Shown: in pieces, positions 46,216 through 56,231 of the stretch
Numbering within the stretch: position 1 is the stretch's first letter
How the letters are laid out: every line of letters begins with the position of its first letter
Assembly: GCF_009937765.1 (NCBI RefSeq)
Contig: NZ_CP047089.1
Coordinates: 1,734,272 to 1,798,271, forward strand
Origin: Bacillus pumilus
GTDB lineage: Bacteria; Bacillota; Bacilli; Bacillales; Bacillaceae
Reading direction: 5' to 3'
DNA length: 64,000 bases
Notes under the pieces: generated by a model
What the model saw: only the letters and a program-made list of their open reading frames with translations
What the model was told of the DNA's origin: nothing
Databases searched by the model: none
Position numbers and translations under genes: made by a program

Positions 46216-47010
46216 TTAGCTGGCAAACGTTGCGAGCAGTAAATATAAAAACGGCAGAACGAATAAAAAGCTATCAAACCTGTCCAAAATACCGCCATGT
46301 CCAGGGAGGATTGTCCCTGAATCTTTCACGTCGTAATGACGTTTTAAAGCAGATTCCACAAGGTCGCCAAGCTGCCCAAAGATACTGAGCAAAAGCGTAA
46401 TAAACATAACAAGCAGATATGATGGCAAAAATCCTGTAACCGCCTGAAACACAAATGACAACACGACCGCTGTGACGATTCCACCGATAAATCCTTCTAC
46501 TGTTTTGTTTGGGCTAATCTCTGGCCAGAGCTTTCGTTTCCCCATCGATTTCCCAATGAAATAGGCACCTGAGTCAGTGGACCAAATAATCACTGCTGCG
46601 AAGAAGATCGCACTCATGCCATATAAGCCTCTAATTTGGATAAAATAATAGAAACTGACGCCAATATATAATGTCGCTAAGATCACAAAAGCAACCTCAT
46701 CGAATGTGAAAGAGTTTTTGCTCAACACTGTATAAGTTAAAAGAATTAAGACTGCGAATAAAGCAATCTGCATTTTTGATGCGTCTACGTTCGGGAAGAA
46801 GCTGTTCTCTCCGCCCATTAAAAGCCAAAGCAATATTAAGCTGACAATACCGGGAATACTGAAAATCGATATCTTTTTCATTCTTAGAAGCTCAAAGAGA
46901 GCGACGCTTCCCATTAAGTAAATCAGCAGGGTAAATGGCATCTGTCCATATATAACTGCAAGTAAAAAGACTGCAGCTGCCAACACACCCGTCAAAATTC
47001 TTTGTTTCAT
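46216..47010 (-). CDS. cdsA: Phosphatidate cytidylyltransferase
   Basis: CdsA makes CDP-diacylglycerol from phosphatidate and CTP, the branch point to phosphatidylglycerol and other phospholipids. It is a 264-residue, seven- to eight-helix membrane protein ending with the CdsA signature (SALKRHYDVKDSGTILPGHGGILDRFDS near 220, quoted in part). The ATG at 47010 (MKQRILTG) follows GAGGGTGG; three codons upstream to 47019 are unlikely to be used. It lies 12 bases after uppS. Confidence 0.95.
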   Translation of the reverse strand: MKQRILTGVLAAAVFLLAVIYGQMPFTLLIYLMGSVALFELLRMKKISIFSIPGIVSLILLWLLMGGENSFFPNVDASKMQIALFAVLILLTYTVLSKNSFTFDEVAFVILATLYIGVSFYYFIQIRGLYGMSAIFFAAVIIWSTDSGAYFIGKSMGKRKLWPEISPNKTVEGFIGGIVTAVVLSFVFQAVTGFLPSYLLVMFITLLLSIFGQLGDLVESALKRHYDVKDSGTILPGHGGILDRFDSFLFVLPFLYLLLATFAS

Positions 47011-47022
47011 CTGCACCACCCT

Positions 47023-47805
47023 CTAAATTCCACCGAACCTCCGGCCTCGGCGCTGGTATTCTCCGATAGCGCCTATAAGATGCTCATCAGAAAAGTCAGG
47101 CCATAGCACATCCGTAAAGACAAATTCGCTGTACGCAATTTGCCAAAGCATAAAGTTGCTTAATCTAATTTCTCCACTTGTGCGAATAAGCAAATCCGGA
47201 TCTTGAAGAGATTCTGTCATTAAATAAGCTGAAAACATCTCTTCTGTGATGTCTTCTGCTTGAAGCTTACCTTCTTTGACTTTTTCAGAAATTTGCCTGC
47301 ATGCGGAGACGATTTCTGTGCGCCCTCCATAGTTGAGCGCAAAATTCAAAACGAGTCCGTCGTTATTCGTCGTACTCTTTACTGCGTTCTCTACCGCTCT
47401 TTTCGTATGCTGCGGGAGGCCGTCTGGATCACCTGTTAAGCGCACACGAACATTTTCCTCGATGAGCTCGGGCAGGTAGATGTTCAAAAATTCTTCAGGA
47501 AGTTTCATTAAAAAGTCTACTTCTAGTTTTGGACGTTTCCAATTTTCCGTTGAAAAAGCATACAAAGTCAGCACTTTGACATTCAGCTCATTTGCAAGCT
47601 TTGTCATGCGCTTGACGACTTTCATTCCTTCATGATGTCCTGCTACCCGTGGAAGAGCACGTTTTTTCGCCCATCTTCCGTTCCCATCCATGATAATGGC
47701 GATATGTTCAGGAATTTCTCCATTTAATATGTCTTCTTTTGTCAGACTTTCTAAGTTGGAAGCTGCAGTTTGCTGATTCTTCCAATTTTTGAGTATATTG
47801 AGCAT
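47023..47805 (-). CDS. uppS: Undecaprenyl diphosphate synthase
   Basis: UppS extends farnesyl diphosphate to the C55 lipid carrier of cell-wall synthesis. At 260 residues it has the B. subtilis length. IIMDGNGRWAKKR near residue 37-49 holds the catalytic aspartate, and the C-terminal DLLIRTSGEIRLSNFMLWQIAYSEF region (near 200, cited in part) the diphosphate-binding arginines. GATGGAGGAATCTC precedes the ATG. It is the first gene of the uppS-cdsA-dxr-rasP-proS-polC series with its own promoter. Confidence 0.97.
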   Translation of the reverse strand: MLNILKNWKNQQTAASNLESLTKEDILNGEIPEHIAIIMDGNGRWAKKRALPRVAGHHEGMKVVKRMTKLANELNVKVLTLYAFSTENWKRPKLEVDFLMKLPEEFLNIYLPELIEENVRVRLTGDPDGLPQHTKRAVENAVKSTTNNDGLVLNFALNYGGRTEIVSACRQISEKVKEGKLQAEDITEEMFSAYLMTESLQDPDLLIRTSGEIRLSNFMLWQIAYSEFVFTDVLWPDFSDEHLIGAIGEYQRRGRRFGGI

Positions 47806-47844
47806 GAGATTCCTCCATCACCCAAAAAGGTTGCGTTTCCGCTA

Positions 47845-47872
47845 ATAATATAGTCACCAACAGTATTAACAA
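47845..47872 (-). promoter_or_regulatory. Candidate promoter of uppS
   Basis: TTGTTA (47867-47872), 16 bases and TATTAT (47845-47850); the -35 overlaps the T run of the frr terminator. Confidence 0.5.
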
Positions 47873-47900
47873 AAAAACCCCCTGTAAACATGAAGAGGGT
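47871..47900 (-). terminator. Terminator after frr
   Basis: ACCCTCT / AGGGGGT with a ten-base loop followed by TTTTTTG, about 35 bases past the frr stop. Confidence 0.85.
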
Positions 47901-47934
47901 CTTTTCACTATTATCTATTGTACATAGTTTTTTC

Positions 47935-48492
47935 TTAAACTTCCATGATTTCTTTTTCTTTATCTTTCATCACGTCATCAATTTTAGCGACATATTCATC
48001 TGTCAATTTTTGAACATCCTCTGTTGATGATCTTAATTCATCTTCAGTGATCTCACCATTTTTCTCGAGCTTTTTCAACTCATCGTTTGCATCACGACGA
48101 ACATTACGAACAGCTACTTTTGCTTCTTCTGAATATTTTCTTACAACCTTCACAAGCTCTTTACGTCTTTCTTCTGTTAGTGCAGGAATTGCAATACGGA
48201 TCACATTTCCGTCACTTGTTGGCGTGATACCAAGATCAGACTTTTGGATTGATTTTTCGATATCACCGATAGCTGTTTTATCATAAGGTGTGATAATTAG
48301 CATACGTGCTTCTGGCACTGTGATTGACGCGATTTGGTTTAGTGGTGTTTGTGCACCATAATAATCAACCGTCACTTTATCAAGCAATGAAGCATTTGCT
48401 CTGCCCGCACGAACAGTTGCAAGTTCTCGTCCGTATGCTTGAACGGCTTTTTCCATTTTTTCTTTCGTTTGGTTCAATACTTCTTTTGACAC
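47935..48492 (-). CDS. frr: Ribosome recycling factor
   Basis: The 185-residue RRF splits post-termination ribosomes together with EF-G. The three-helix bundle signature is clear ([22 protein letters not shown] near 28, cited in part; [25 protein letters not shown] near 110). Its start codon lies one base after the pyrH stop, so the two are translated in tandem, and it ends in a terminator. Confidence 0.98.
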   Translation of the reverse strand: MSKEVLNQTKEKMEKAVQAYGRELATVRAGRANASLLDKVTVDYYGAQTPLNQIASITVPEARMLIITPYDKTAIGDIEKSIQKSDLGITPTSDGNVIRIAIPALTEERRKELVKVVRKYSEEAKVAVRNVRRDANDELKKLEKNGEITEDELRSSTEDVQKLTDEYVAKIDDVMKDKEKEIMEV

Positions 48493-48493
48493 G

Positions 48494-49216
48494 TTATTTC
48501 CCCCTCACAATCGTTCCAATTGATTCGCCATTTACGGCACGTTTAATATTTCCTTCTTCCATAATAGAGAATACGATTAATGGAATGTCATTGTCCATAC
48601 ATAATGAGGACGCAGTAGAATCCATTACTGCAAGCCCTTCTTTTAGCACATCAAGATATGAAAGCTTGTCATATTTTACTGCATCCGCATCTGTACGAGG
48701 ATCAGCACTGTAGACACCGTCTACATTATTTTTCGCCATTAAAATGACATCTGCTTCAATTTCTGCTGCACGAAGTGCTGCCGTTGTATCTGTAGAGAAA
48801 TAAGGGTTACCAGTACCTGCAGCAAAAATCACGACACGTTTCTTCTCAAGATGACGGATCGCTTTTCTTCTTATGTATGGTTCTGCAACCTGTCTCATTT
48901 CGATAGAGGTTTGTACCCTAGACTGAATGCCAAGCGTTTCTAGGCTGTCCTGTAGCGCGAGCGAATTCATCACTGTTGCTAGCATGCCCATGTAGTCTGC
49001 TGTCGCACGGTCCATTCCTAAGTCACTGCCTGTCTTACCGCGCCAAAGGTTTCCTCCGCCTACAACAACTGCAACCTCAACATCAAGCTCTGCAATTTCT
49101 TTTACTTGCTTTGCAATTGAATGAATGACAGTTGGGTTAATTCCATTTCCAGCATCACCTGCTAGTGCTTCGCCACTTAGCTTCAGTACAATGCGATTAT
49201 ATTTCGGTTTGCTCAT
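48494..49216 (-). CDS. pyrH: Uridylate kinase
   Basis: PyrH makes UDP from UMP and is feedback-regulated by UTP/GTP in bacteria. The ATG at 49216 ([18 protein letters not shown]) has GGAGG upstream and gives 240 residues as in B. subtilis; the open frame to 49282 overlaps the promoter. Amino-acid-kinase-fold motifs KLSGEAL (near 13), [11 protein letters not shown] (near 53) and [19 protein letters not shown] (near 132) are visible. First gene of pyrH-frr. Confidence 0.97.
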   Translation of the reverse strand: MSKPKYNRIVLKLSGEALAGDAGNGINPTVIHSIAKQVKEIAELDVEVAVVVGGGNLWRGKTGSDLGMDRATADYMGMLATVMNSLALQDSLETLGIQSRVQTSIEMRQVAEPYIRRKAIRHLEKKRVVIFAAGTGNPYFSTDTTAALRAAEIEADVILMAKNNVDGVYSADPRTDADAVKYDKLSYLDVLKEGLAVMDSTASSLCMDNDIPLIVFSIMEEGNIKRAVNGESIGTIVRGK

Positions 49217-49249
49217 GATAACCTCCAAGTGTAAACTATACCGTCTCTT

Positions 49250-49278
49250 ATTATGCGTAAGAAACTGCCTTTTGTAAA
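49250..49278 (-). promoter_or_regulatory. Sigma-A promoter of pyrH-frr
   Basis: TTTACA (49273-49278), 17 bases and CATAAT (49250-49255) lie just after the tsf terminators and about 30 bases before the pyrH start. Confidence 0.7.
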
Positions 49279-49290
49279 TCAATATCCTCT

Positions 49291-49322
49291 AAAAAATAGG
49301 GAACACAGTGCTTGTGCTCCCT
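49291..49322 (-). terminator. Second tandem terminator after tsf
   Basis: GGGAGCACA / TGTGTTCCC hairpin with an A+T tail TATTTTTTAG, placed directly behind the first tsf terminator. Confidence 0.75.
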
Positions 49323-49343
49323 AAAAAAGCCCCAGAGAGCTTT
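49323..49343 (-). terminator. First terminator after tsf
   Basis: AAAGCTC / GGGCTTT followed by TTT, eight bases after the tsf stop. Confidence 0.75.
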
Positions 49344-49350
49344 TCAAACA

Positions 49351-50232
49351 TTATTTTTTCACTTGGCTCATAACTTCTTCAGCAAAGTTGTCTTGACGCT
49401 TCTCGATACCTTCGCCCACTTCATAGCGAACATAAGTTTGAATGCTTGCGTTTTTCGCAGCTACTACTTGTTTCACTTTTTCATCTGGGTTTTTAACGAA
49501 AGCTTGGTCAAGTAAGCAAATTTCTTCGAAGAATTTGTTTAGACGGCCTTCTACCATTTTAGCTACGATGTTTTCAGGCTTTCCTTCTTGTAGCGCTTGC
49601 TGTGTTAATACTTCGCGCTCACGGTTTGCTTCTTCTTCTGACACTTGGTCACGAGAAATGTATTTAGGGTTTACAGCAGCAACGTGCATTGCGATGTCTC
49701 TTGCAAGCTCTTCATCAGTTGTTCCGTTAAGAACAGCTAACACACCGATGCGTCCGCCCATGTGTAAGTAAGAACCGAATGCTGCGTTATCTTCTTTTGT
49801 GATAACAGAGAAACGACGTAGAGTGATTTTCTCTCCGATTTTCGCAATTGCAGATGTAATATGCTCTTCAACTGTTGAACCGTTTTCCATTTTAGAAGCA
49901 TGAGCTTCTTCAATTGTTGCAGGTTTAGCAGCTAGCAAATGATCAGCAAGTTCGTTAAGAAGTGATTGGAATCCTTCGTTTTTCGCAACGAAATCCGTCT
50001 CAGAGTTCACTTCTAGGATCACGCCTGTGTTGCCATCAGTTTTGATAAGAGTTAATCCTTCTGCAGCAATACGGTCTGCTTTTTTCGCAGCTTTTGCAAT
50101 TCCTTTTTCTCTTAGAAGATCGATTGCTTTGTCGATGTCACCATCAGTTTCTGTTAACGCTTTTTTACAGTCCATCATACCTGCACCAGTTTTTTGACGC
50201 AGTTCTTTAACTAATTGAGCAGTAATAGCCAT
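49351..50232 (-). CDS. tsf: Elongation factor Ts
   Basis: EF-Ts is the nucleotide exchange factor of EF-Tu. At 293 residues it has the UBA-like N-terminus ([19 protein letters not shown] at 9-27), the TDFVAKN signature near 80 and dimerisation core repeats to the C-terminus. It follows rpsB through a hairpin that should terminate part of the transcripts, and ends in two tandem terminators. Confidence 0.98.
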   Translation of the reverse strand: MAITAQLVKELRQKTGAGMMDCKKALTETDGDIDKAIDLLREKGIAKAAKKADRIAAEGLTLIKTDGNTGVILEVNSETDFVAKNEGFQSLLNELADHLLAAKPATIEEAHASKMENGSTVEEHITSAIAKIGEKITLRRFSVITKEDNAAFGSYLHMGGRIGVLAVLNGTTDEELARDIAMHVAAVNPKYISRDQVSEEEANREREVLTQQALQEGKPENIVAKMVEGRLNKFFEEICLLDQAFVKNPDEKVKQVVAAKNASIQTYVRYEVGEGIEKRQDNFAEEVMSQVKK

Positions 50233-50275
50233 TTTACATTTCCTCCTTCTATGTTAAAACACGGATTACTAGGTG

Positions 50276-50316
50276 AAAAAAAGGTGATAAAAGGCATTTC
50301 CCTCTTATCACCTTTT
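50276..50316 (-). terminator. Intergenic terminator/attenuator between rpsB and tsf
   Basis: A long stem AAAAGGTGATAA / TTATCACCTTTT followed by TTT lies in the rpsB-tsf spacer. I see no separate tsf promoter downstream, so tsf is probably served by read-through. Confidence 0.85.
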
Positions 50317-50323
50317 GAATAGG

Positions 50324-51170
<847 letters not shown>

Positions 51171-51177
51171 AAGAAAT

Positions 51178-51206
51178 AATATAACACATGATGGACTGAC
51201 AATCAA
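51178..51206 (-). promoter_or_regulatory. Strong sigma-A promoter of rpsB-tsf
   Basis: TTGATT (51201-51206), exactly 17 bases and TATATT (51178-51183). The -35 sits just past the swrB stop. Confidence 0.85.
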
Positions 51207-51213
51207 GAATCCT

Positions 51214-51753
51214 TTACAGCTTTCCGCTAAATTTTAATAAAAGCTCGATTTCTGTCTTGCCCGTTTTCAGTTCTTTCGCTATTTCTTCTAGCGAATGCCC
51301 TTTGTCATATAAGGTCTTCACCTGATCCTCGAATGTTTCTTCTATTTCACTTTCAGAAGGCACAGAAGCTTCTGATTCAAGATGTGGAACGGGTTCGTTT
51401 ACCTTCTCTTCCTGCACTTCAACTTCGCTAAGGAGAGCTGACAAGTGCTCTGGTACTGGATCTTCACTTTCTACCGATTGCTGGGATTCAATTGGTGTTT
51501 GTGGCTGCTTTGGTGTCTGAAAATCCGATTTCAGCTCTTCAGCAGAAAAATCAGGGGAAGCGGCTGCCACTTTTGATAGTTTGTCATTCTCTTCTTTGAC
51601 TTCCATCAAAAATGCAGCCAGGGTATTTTCCGTTTCTTCTAGAAGTTCTCGCTGCTTTTGTTCAGTTGCCTTCAGCGAATTCATTCTCGTATATAAAATG
51701 ATCACAAAATAAATAAGTGCAGCATGAAGCATGAAGCTAATCAGCCATAACAT
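51214..51753 (-). CDS. swrB: Swarming motility protein SwrB
   Basis: By position directly after sigD this is SwrB (YlxL), which in B. subtilis helps activate the flagellar type III secretion apparatus. The 179-residue protein has one N-terminal transmembrane helix (1-22), a coiled-coil (about 25-65), a long acidic, proline-rich middle and a C-terminal helix-turn-helix-like segment (LYDKGHSLEEIAKELKTGKTEIELLL). The middle is poorly conserved, so assignment leans on context and ends. Last gene of the fla/che operon; the RBS is weak. Confidence 0.88.
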   Translation of the reverse strand: MLWLISFMLHAALIYFVIILYTRMNSLKATEQKQRELLEETENTLAAFLMEVKEENDKLSKVAAASPDFSAEELKSDFQTPKQPQTPIESQQSVESEDPVPEHLSALLSEVEVQEEKVNEPVPHLESEASVPSESEIEETFEDQVKTLYDKGHSLEEIAKELKTGKTEIELLLKFSGKL

Positions 51754-51774
51754 ATTTTTTCACTCACTAACTCT

Positions 51775-52542
51775 TTAAGATTGAATGGCTTTATCAAGCA
51801 GATGCTTAAGCTTGAACAATGCCTTAGAATGAATTTGCGAAATGCGTGAGGTCGATAAATTGAGCACGTGACCGATTTCCGTTAACGTCAGTTCCTCTTT
51901 ATAAAATAGACTGATCACGAGCTTTTCTTTTTCCGATAGCTCGGTCATTTTTTCAGCAAGCTGTTCTATTAATTCATCTTTTAGCATCTTCTCTTCAGGT
52001 GTCACAGTTTTCTCGTCGCGAATCATGACTTGGACGTTTTCACCGTCTTCTTGATCATGAAGCTTCTCGTCGATTGAAAGCAGATTTGCAAAGAAACCTT
52101 CATTCATTGTTGTGACAACATCCTGTTCACTCATGCCAAGTTCCTCAGCCACTTCTGTCGGCGTCACATTTCGTAAATAGCGTTGTTCAAGCTTTTCAAT
52201 CGCCGCTTCTACTTTTTTTGTCTTTTCTCTTGATGTACGAGGCAGCCAGTCCTCTTTACGAAGACCGTCGATGATGGCCCCGCGGATTCTGAAGGATGCA
52301 TATGTATCAAACTTCAGATCTCTTCCGGGGTCAAATTTTTCAAGGGCATCATATAAACCGAGCATCCCTAGACTGATCAAGTCTTCTTTATGCACTGACT
52401 TCGGGAGACCGATGGAAATTCTTCCAACATGATATGTGACGAGCGGCATATAGCGGCGCATAAGATCATCTCCAGCAGCTGGGTCCTTCCACTCTTTCCA
52501 TCTAGCCCATAGCGCCTGATCTTCGTAATTTAAGGATTGCAT
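51775..52542 (-). CDS. sigD: Flagellar/motility sigma factor SigD (sigma-28 family)
   Basis: A 255-residue FliA/SigD sigma factor. Region 2 includes HKEDLISLGMLGLYDALEKFD and KFDTYASFRIRGAIIDGLRKEDW (about 50-100, cited in part), region 3 follows, and region 4 ends with LTEIGHVLNLSTSRISQIHSKAL (about 222). It directs late flagellin, autolysin and chemotaxis genes and is held in check by FlgM. Its place near the far end of a very long operon matters in B. subtilis for bistable motility. It lies 25 bases after cheD. Confidence 0.98.
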   Translation of the reverse strand: MQSLNYEDQALWARWKEWKDPAAGDDLMRRYMPLVTYHVGRISIGLPKSVHKEDLISLGMLGLYDALEKFDPGRDLKFDTYASFRIRGAIIDGLRKEDWLPRTSREKTKKVEAAIEKLEQRYLRNVTPTEVAEELGMSEQDVVTTMNEGFFANLLSIDEKLHDQEDGENVQVMIRDEKTVTPEEKMLKDELIEQLAEKMTELSEKEKLVISLFYKEELTLTEIGHVLNLSTSRISQIHSKALFKLKHLLDKAIQS

Positions 52543-52566
52543 CTTTCTCCCCCTATACTTCCTTAG

Positions 52567-53067
52567 TTATATCTTCATAATGCCTTGCTTCACAGTGCGG
52601 ATCTCAAGCTCTGTCGTAAGCGGATCAAATTCAATCGTACGACCATTGTTCCCGCCCGTATCCTCACTAATGATCGGGATGCGATAAAGAGACAGATGTT
52701 CTTTAACAGCTGATACATTTCTAGGTCCAATTCTCATGAGATCATTGGTTGACTTAAATTTAAACATTTCTGCGCCACCAGCAAGTTTTGCCTTTAGCGC
52801 ATGTTTGCGCGCTCCTTCTTTAAGGAGAAGATCAATTGTATGCTTGACACCTGTATCTGCATATTTAGCCAAGTTCTCCACTGCCCCTTTTGCAAGGGAT
52901 GAGTCTGGAAGCATGACATGAACAAGACCTGCCAGTTTTTTTTCTTGATCAAACAGAACAAGTCCTACACAAGAACCAAGTCCGGATGTCCGAATGCGGT
53001 CCGGTGTTTTCACAAGCTGAACATCCGCTATACCAACCTTTACAACTGCCGGAATCTGAACGTTCAT
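52567..53067 (-). CDS. cheD: Chemoreceptor deamidase CheD
   Basis: A 166-residue glutamine deamidase acting on chemoreceptors and binding CheC. The catalytic pair C33 in GLGSCVGL and H50 in GLVHVMLPDS is intact. Its ATG shares a base with the cheC stop (TAATG), tight coupling that fits the CheC-CheD complex. Confidence 0.97.
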   Translation of the reverse strand: MNVQIPAVVKVGIADVQLVKTPDRIRTSGLGSCVGLVLFDQEKKLAGLVHVMLPDSSLAKGAVENLAKYADTGVKHTIDLLLKEGARKHALKAKLAGGAEMFKFKSTNDLMRIGPRNVSAVKEHLSLYRIPIISEDTGGNNGRTIEFDPLTTELEIRTVKQGIMKI

Positions 53068-53693
53068 TACAGGTTACCTAATGCTTCGAATAGTTTTTCA
53101 AACGATTCAAAGTCTGGTAATAGAAACATATTTCCTTTCAGCTCTTGCTTATTTTGATCATCAAAAATCGATGTATCAATCACAATTGCCTGATCACCTA
53201 AAGGACTAAATTGCATTAATCCTTCGCTAATGACAGCTCCGAACATATCGAGCGTAACATCTGGAACACTTGGGTGAAGCTGCAATTTTGTTAAATCGGC
53301 AAGGGCTGATAAATAAGAGCCTGCTAAAATATTTCCCAGCTCGTGAAGTGCTGAAGTCCCCATCACATGCTCGTGAATAGTATCAATATCAAATGCCGGA
53401 TCTCGTACAAGCTCTCTTACAAACTGCTCTGCTTGCTCAAAGGGCATAATGAAAAAGATTGAGCCAGATAAATCTCCTTCCATTCGCAGGAAAATGCTTG
53501 CAACTGGGAGGTCTGCACCGCCAAAGAATTCCATTAACTCTTCAAACGAGAGAACCTTGACAAATGGAACAGCCATATCTATTTTGCGATCCAATAGGCT
53601 GGCAAGAGCAGACGCGGCGTGGCCTGCTCCAATATTCCCAACCTCTCTTAATACATCCAGCTGTTCATCTTTTATTTCATTGAAAATGCTCAT
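53067..53693 (-). CDS. cheC: CheY-P phosphatase CheC
   Basis: A 208-residue CheC with both phosphatase signatures, EVGNIGAGHAASAL (near 17-30) and HELGNILAGSYLSAL (near 116-130). It removes phosphate from CheY and, with CheD, adapts receptors. It sits between cheW and cheD and overlaps cheD by one base. Confidence 0.97.
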   Translation of the reverse strand: MSIFNEIKDEQLDVLREVGNIGAGHAASALASLLDRKIDMAVPFVKVLSFEELMEFFGGADLPVASIFLRMEGDLSGSIFFIMPFEQAEQFVRELVRDPAFDIDTIHEHVMGTSALHELGNILAGSYLSALADLTKLQLHPSVPDVTLDMFGAVISEGLMQFSPLGDQAIVIDTSIFDDQNKQELKGNMFLLPDFESFEKLFEALGNL

Positions 53694-53705
53694 TTCACAT
53701 CCTCC

Positions 53706-54167
53706 TTAATGAACAGGTGCATCTTGAACACTCTTGTCGAGAACAGCACCAGGATGAATGATATTAAATAGACGCTGATCATGCTTAATGATACCTGTCA
53801 CCCATGATTGCCCTTCTTTTTCAGCTGATTCAGGAGAAGATTCTACTTCTTCCTGATGGACTGTAATGACATCATTCGCTTCATCAACAATCCAGCCGAC
53901 TTCAATGTCACCAAATTGTACAATAATCATTCTTGTTTCATCTGTAATTTCGTTGTCACTTGATCCAAGTCTCACTCTTAGATCGATGACAGGCGTCACG
54001 ACACCGCGCAGATTAATAACACCGCATATATAAGGGGCAACGCCAGGGACTCTTGTCGGCTGCTGCCATTTTTCAATGGACTTTACTTCTGATACTGAAA
54101 TGGCGTATTCTTTTTTGTTTACGATAAACACAATCATCTTTTCGCCAGTTTGGATATCTGTACTCAT
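53706..54167 (-). CDS. cheW: Chemotaxis coupling protein CheW
   Basis: A 153-residue CheW-domain protein (VFIVNKKEYAISVSEVKSIE; YICGVINLRGVVTPVIDLR) coupling receptors to CheA. It lies between cheA and cheC in the B. subtilis order. Confidence 0.97.
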   Translation of the reverse strand: MSTDIQTGEKMIVFIVNKKEYAISVSEVKSIEKWQQPTRVPGVAPYICGVINLRGVVTPVIDLRVRLGSSDNEITDETRMIIVQFGDIEVGWIVDEANDVITVHQEEVESSPESAEKEGQSWVTGIIKHDQRLFNIIHPGAVLDKSVQDAPVH

Positions 54168-54191
54168 TTCAGACCGCTCCTCTATTGTTTT

Positions 54192-56231
54192 TTACTTGAT
54201 CAGTGCATTACAGTCAACGATGAGTGCCACTTGACCGTCGCCTAGGATTGTTGCGCCTGAGATCGCAAACACGTTTGGCAAGTAATCTCCTAGTGATTTC
54301 AATACAACCTCTTGCTGTCCAATAAATGAGTCGACCACAAATGCTGTCAGCTTATCTCCTTTACGAACAACGATGATGTGCAGTTCTTCCTCTAATTCAT
54401 TCGCATTCGGTACGTGGAATTGTTTCTTCAAGTACACGACCGGTACGATAAATCCGCGGAAATCAATTACTTCACGATCATGCGTTTGAAGGATGTCGCT
54501 TTTCTTAATGACAGCCGTTTCAATAATAGAAGAAATCGGAATCGCAAATGTTTCCTCTTCCAGTTTCACAAGAAGTACAGAAATAATCGATAATGTAAGC
54601 GGAAGCTGGATCGAGAATAGTGAGCCCTGTCCTTCTGTTGAGTTGATGCTTACAGATCCGCCTAGTGATTCCAGCTTGTTTTTTACAACGTCAAGGCCTA
54701 CACCGCGGCCTGAGATGTCAGAAATCGTATCAGCTGTAGAGAATCCTGCTGCAAAGATCAGTGAATCAATTTGATGATCTTCAAGTGTCTCTGCTTCTCT
54801 ATCTGTAATAACCCCGCGCTCTAATGCTTTTTCAAGCACTTTCTTACGGTTAATTCCGCCGCCATCGTCTTCTACTTCAATGAAGACGTGGTTTCCGCTA
54901 TGATACGCTTTTAATAGAACGGTACCTTTTTCTGGCTTGCCTTTTTTCACACGTTCTTCTGGTGATTCAATTCCGTGATCTAGGCTGTTTCTAAGTAAGT
55001 GTAAGAGTGGATCACCAATCTCGTCGATAACTGTTCGATCAAGCTCTGTTTCAGCACCTTCAATAATCAGTTCAATTTTCTTATTCAGCTCTTTTGTCAA
55101 TTGACGAATCATACGAGGGAATCGGTTAAACACCGTTTCCACAGGAACCATTCTCATATTCAAGATGATCGATTGCAGATCTCCAGAAATACGTGTCATT
55201 CTTTCAACTGTGTCTGTCAGTTCATTATTTTCTAATTCTTTGGCAATCTGTTCTAAACGTCCTCTGTCAATCACCAGTTCTTCAAACAGATTCATGAGAG
55301 AATCGAGACGGTCAATGTTGACCCGAATCGTTTTTGTTCCGCCGGCAGCTGCACCGTTATTGCCATTTGCTTTTGGCGCATCGTTTGCTGGGGCTTTCGC
55401 AGCAGGCACAGATACTTCTTCTTTTTCCTGTTCAGGTTTTGCCTCTTGTTTTTCAGCTGGAGATGCTTCTTCAAATGCAGAGACTTCTGAGATCTCAACT
55501 TGTTCAACTTCTGAGATCGTCATCACAATTTTCTTCACTTCGTCCATTGGTTGTTTAGATAAATAAGAAATACTGAATTCAGATTCGAAATCTTCTGATT
55601 CTAAAAGTTCTGCATTTGGAACTGTTTTAACGACCTCGCCTGCTTCGTTCAGTCTTTCAAAAATCATATAGACACGAACCGCTTTTAATAAGCATGCGTC
55701 ACTTAATGTGACATTGAGTTCATAACATTTAAAGCCTTGTTCCCTCGCTTCATCAAGCACTGTTCGTTCAAATTCGTTATAGTCTAAGTCGTTAGCAGAA
55801 GCCGCTGATACATCCGCAGTTTCAACACTAGGAGCTGCCTCAGCATGGCTTCCTGTCACATCTAGTTTTTTACTAATCTCTGTGACATCGCGTTTCCCAT
55901 CTCCGCCTTCTGCAATTGATTGAACCATTGCTTCAAGGTGATCAAGCGCTTCAAACATCGTGTCCATCGACTCAGGTGTGACAATCATTTGTTCATTTCG
56001 AATGGCATCAAACATGTTTTCTAAATGATGTGTTAGCTGAGCCATATCAGCGTAGCCCATCGTTGCACTCATGCCTTTCAATGTGTGAGCGGCTCTGAAT
56101 ATATCATTCACTAGCTGCAAGTCGGTTGGGTTCTTTTCTAAATCAAGAAGTTTTTCATTACAAGTTTGTAAGTGTTCTCTGCTTTCATCTAAAAAGATAT
56201 CTAAGTATTGGTTTACATCCAACGTGTTCAC
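54192..56231 (-). CDS. cheA: Chemotaxis histidine kinase CheA
   Basis: A 679-residue CheA with the five-domain layout. P1 carries the phosphorylated histidine H49 in FRAAHTLKGMSATMGY. P2 is about 150-245 and is followed by an Ala/Glu/Lys-rich linker. The dimerisation P3 is about 295-355, the HATPase P4 has LLRNSLDHGIES and DDGGGINRKKV, and the CheW-like P5 is C-terminal. The ATG overlaps the cheB stop by four bases. Confidence 0.98.
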   Translation of the reverse strand: MNTLDVNQYLDIFLDESREHLQTCNEKLLDLEKNPTDLQLVNDIFRAAHTLKGMSATMGYADMAQLTHHLENMFDAIRNEQMIVTPESMDTMFEALDHLEAMVQSIAEGGDGKRDVTEISKKLDVTGSHAEAAPSVETADVSAASANDLDYNEFERTVLDEAREQGFKCYELNVTLSDACLLKAVRVYMIFERLNEAGEVVKTVPNAELLESEDFESEFSISYLSKQPMDEVKKIVMTISEVEQVEISEVSAFEEASPAEKQEAKPEQEKEEVSVPAAKAPANDAPKANGNNGAAAGGTKTIRVNIDRLDSLMNLFEELVIDRGRLEQIAKELENNELTDTVERMTRISGDLQSIILNMRMVPVETVFNRFPRMIRQLTKELNKKIELIIEGAETELDRTVIDEIGDPLLHLLRNSLDHGIESPEERVKKGKPEKGTVLLKAYHSGNHVFIEVEDDGGGINRKKVLEKALERGVITDREAETLEDHQIDSLIFAAGFSTADTISDISGRGVGLDVVKNKLESLGGSVSINSTEGQGSLFSIQLPLTLSIISVLLVKLEEETFAIPISSIIETAVIKKSDILQTHDREVIDFRGFIVPVVYLKKQFHVPNANELEEELHIIVVRKGDKLTAFVVDSFIGQQEVVLKSLGDYLPNVFAISGATILGDGQVALIVDCNALIK

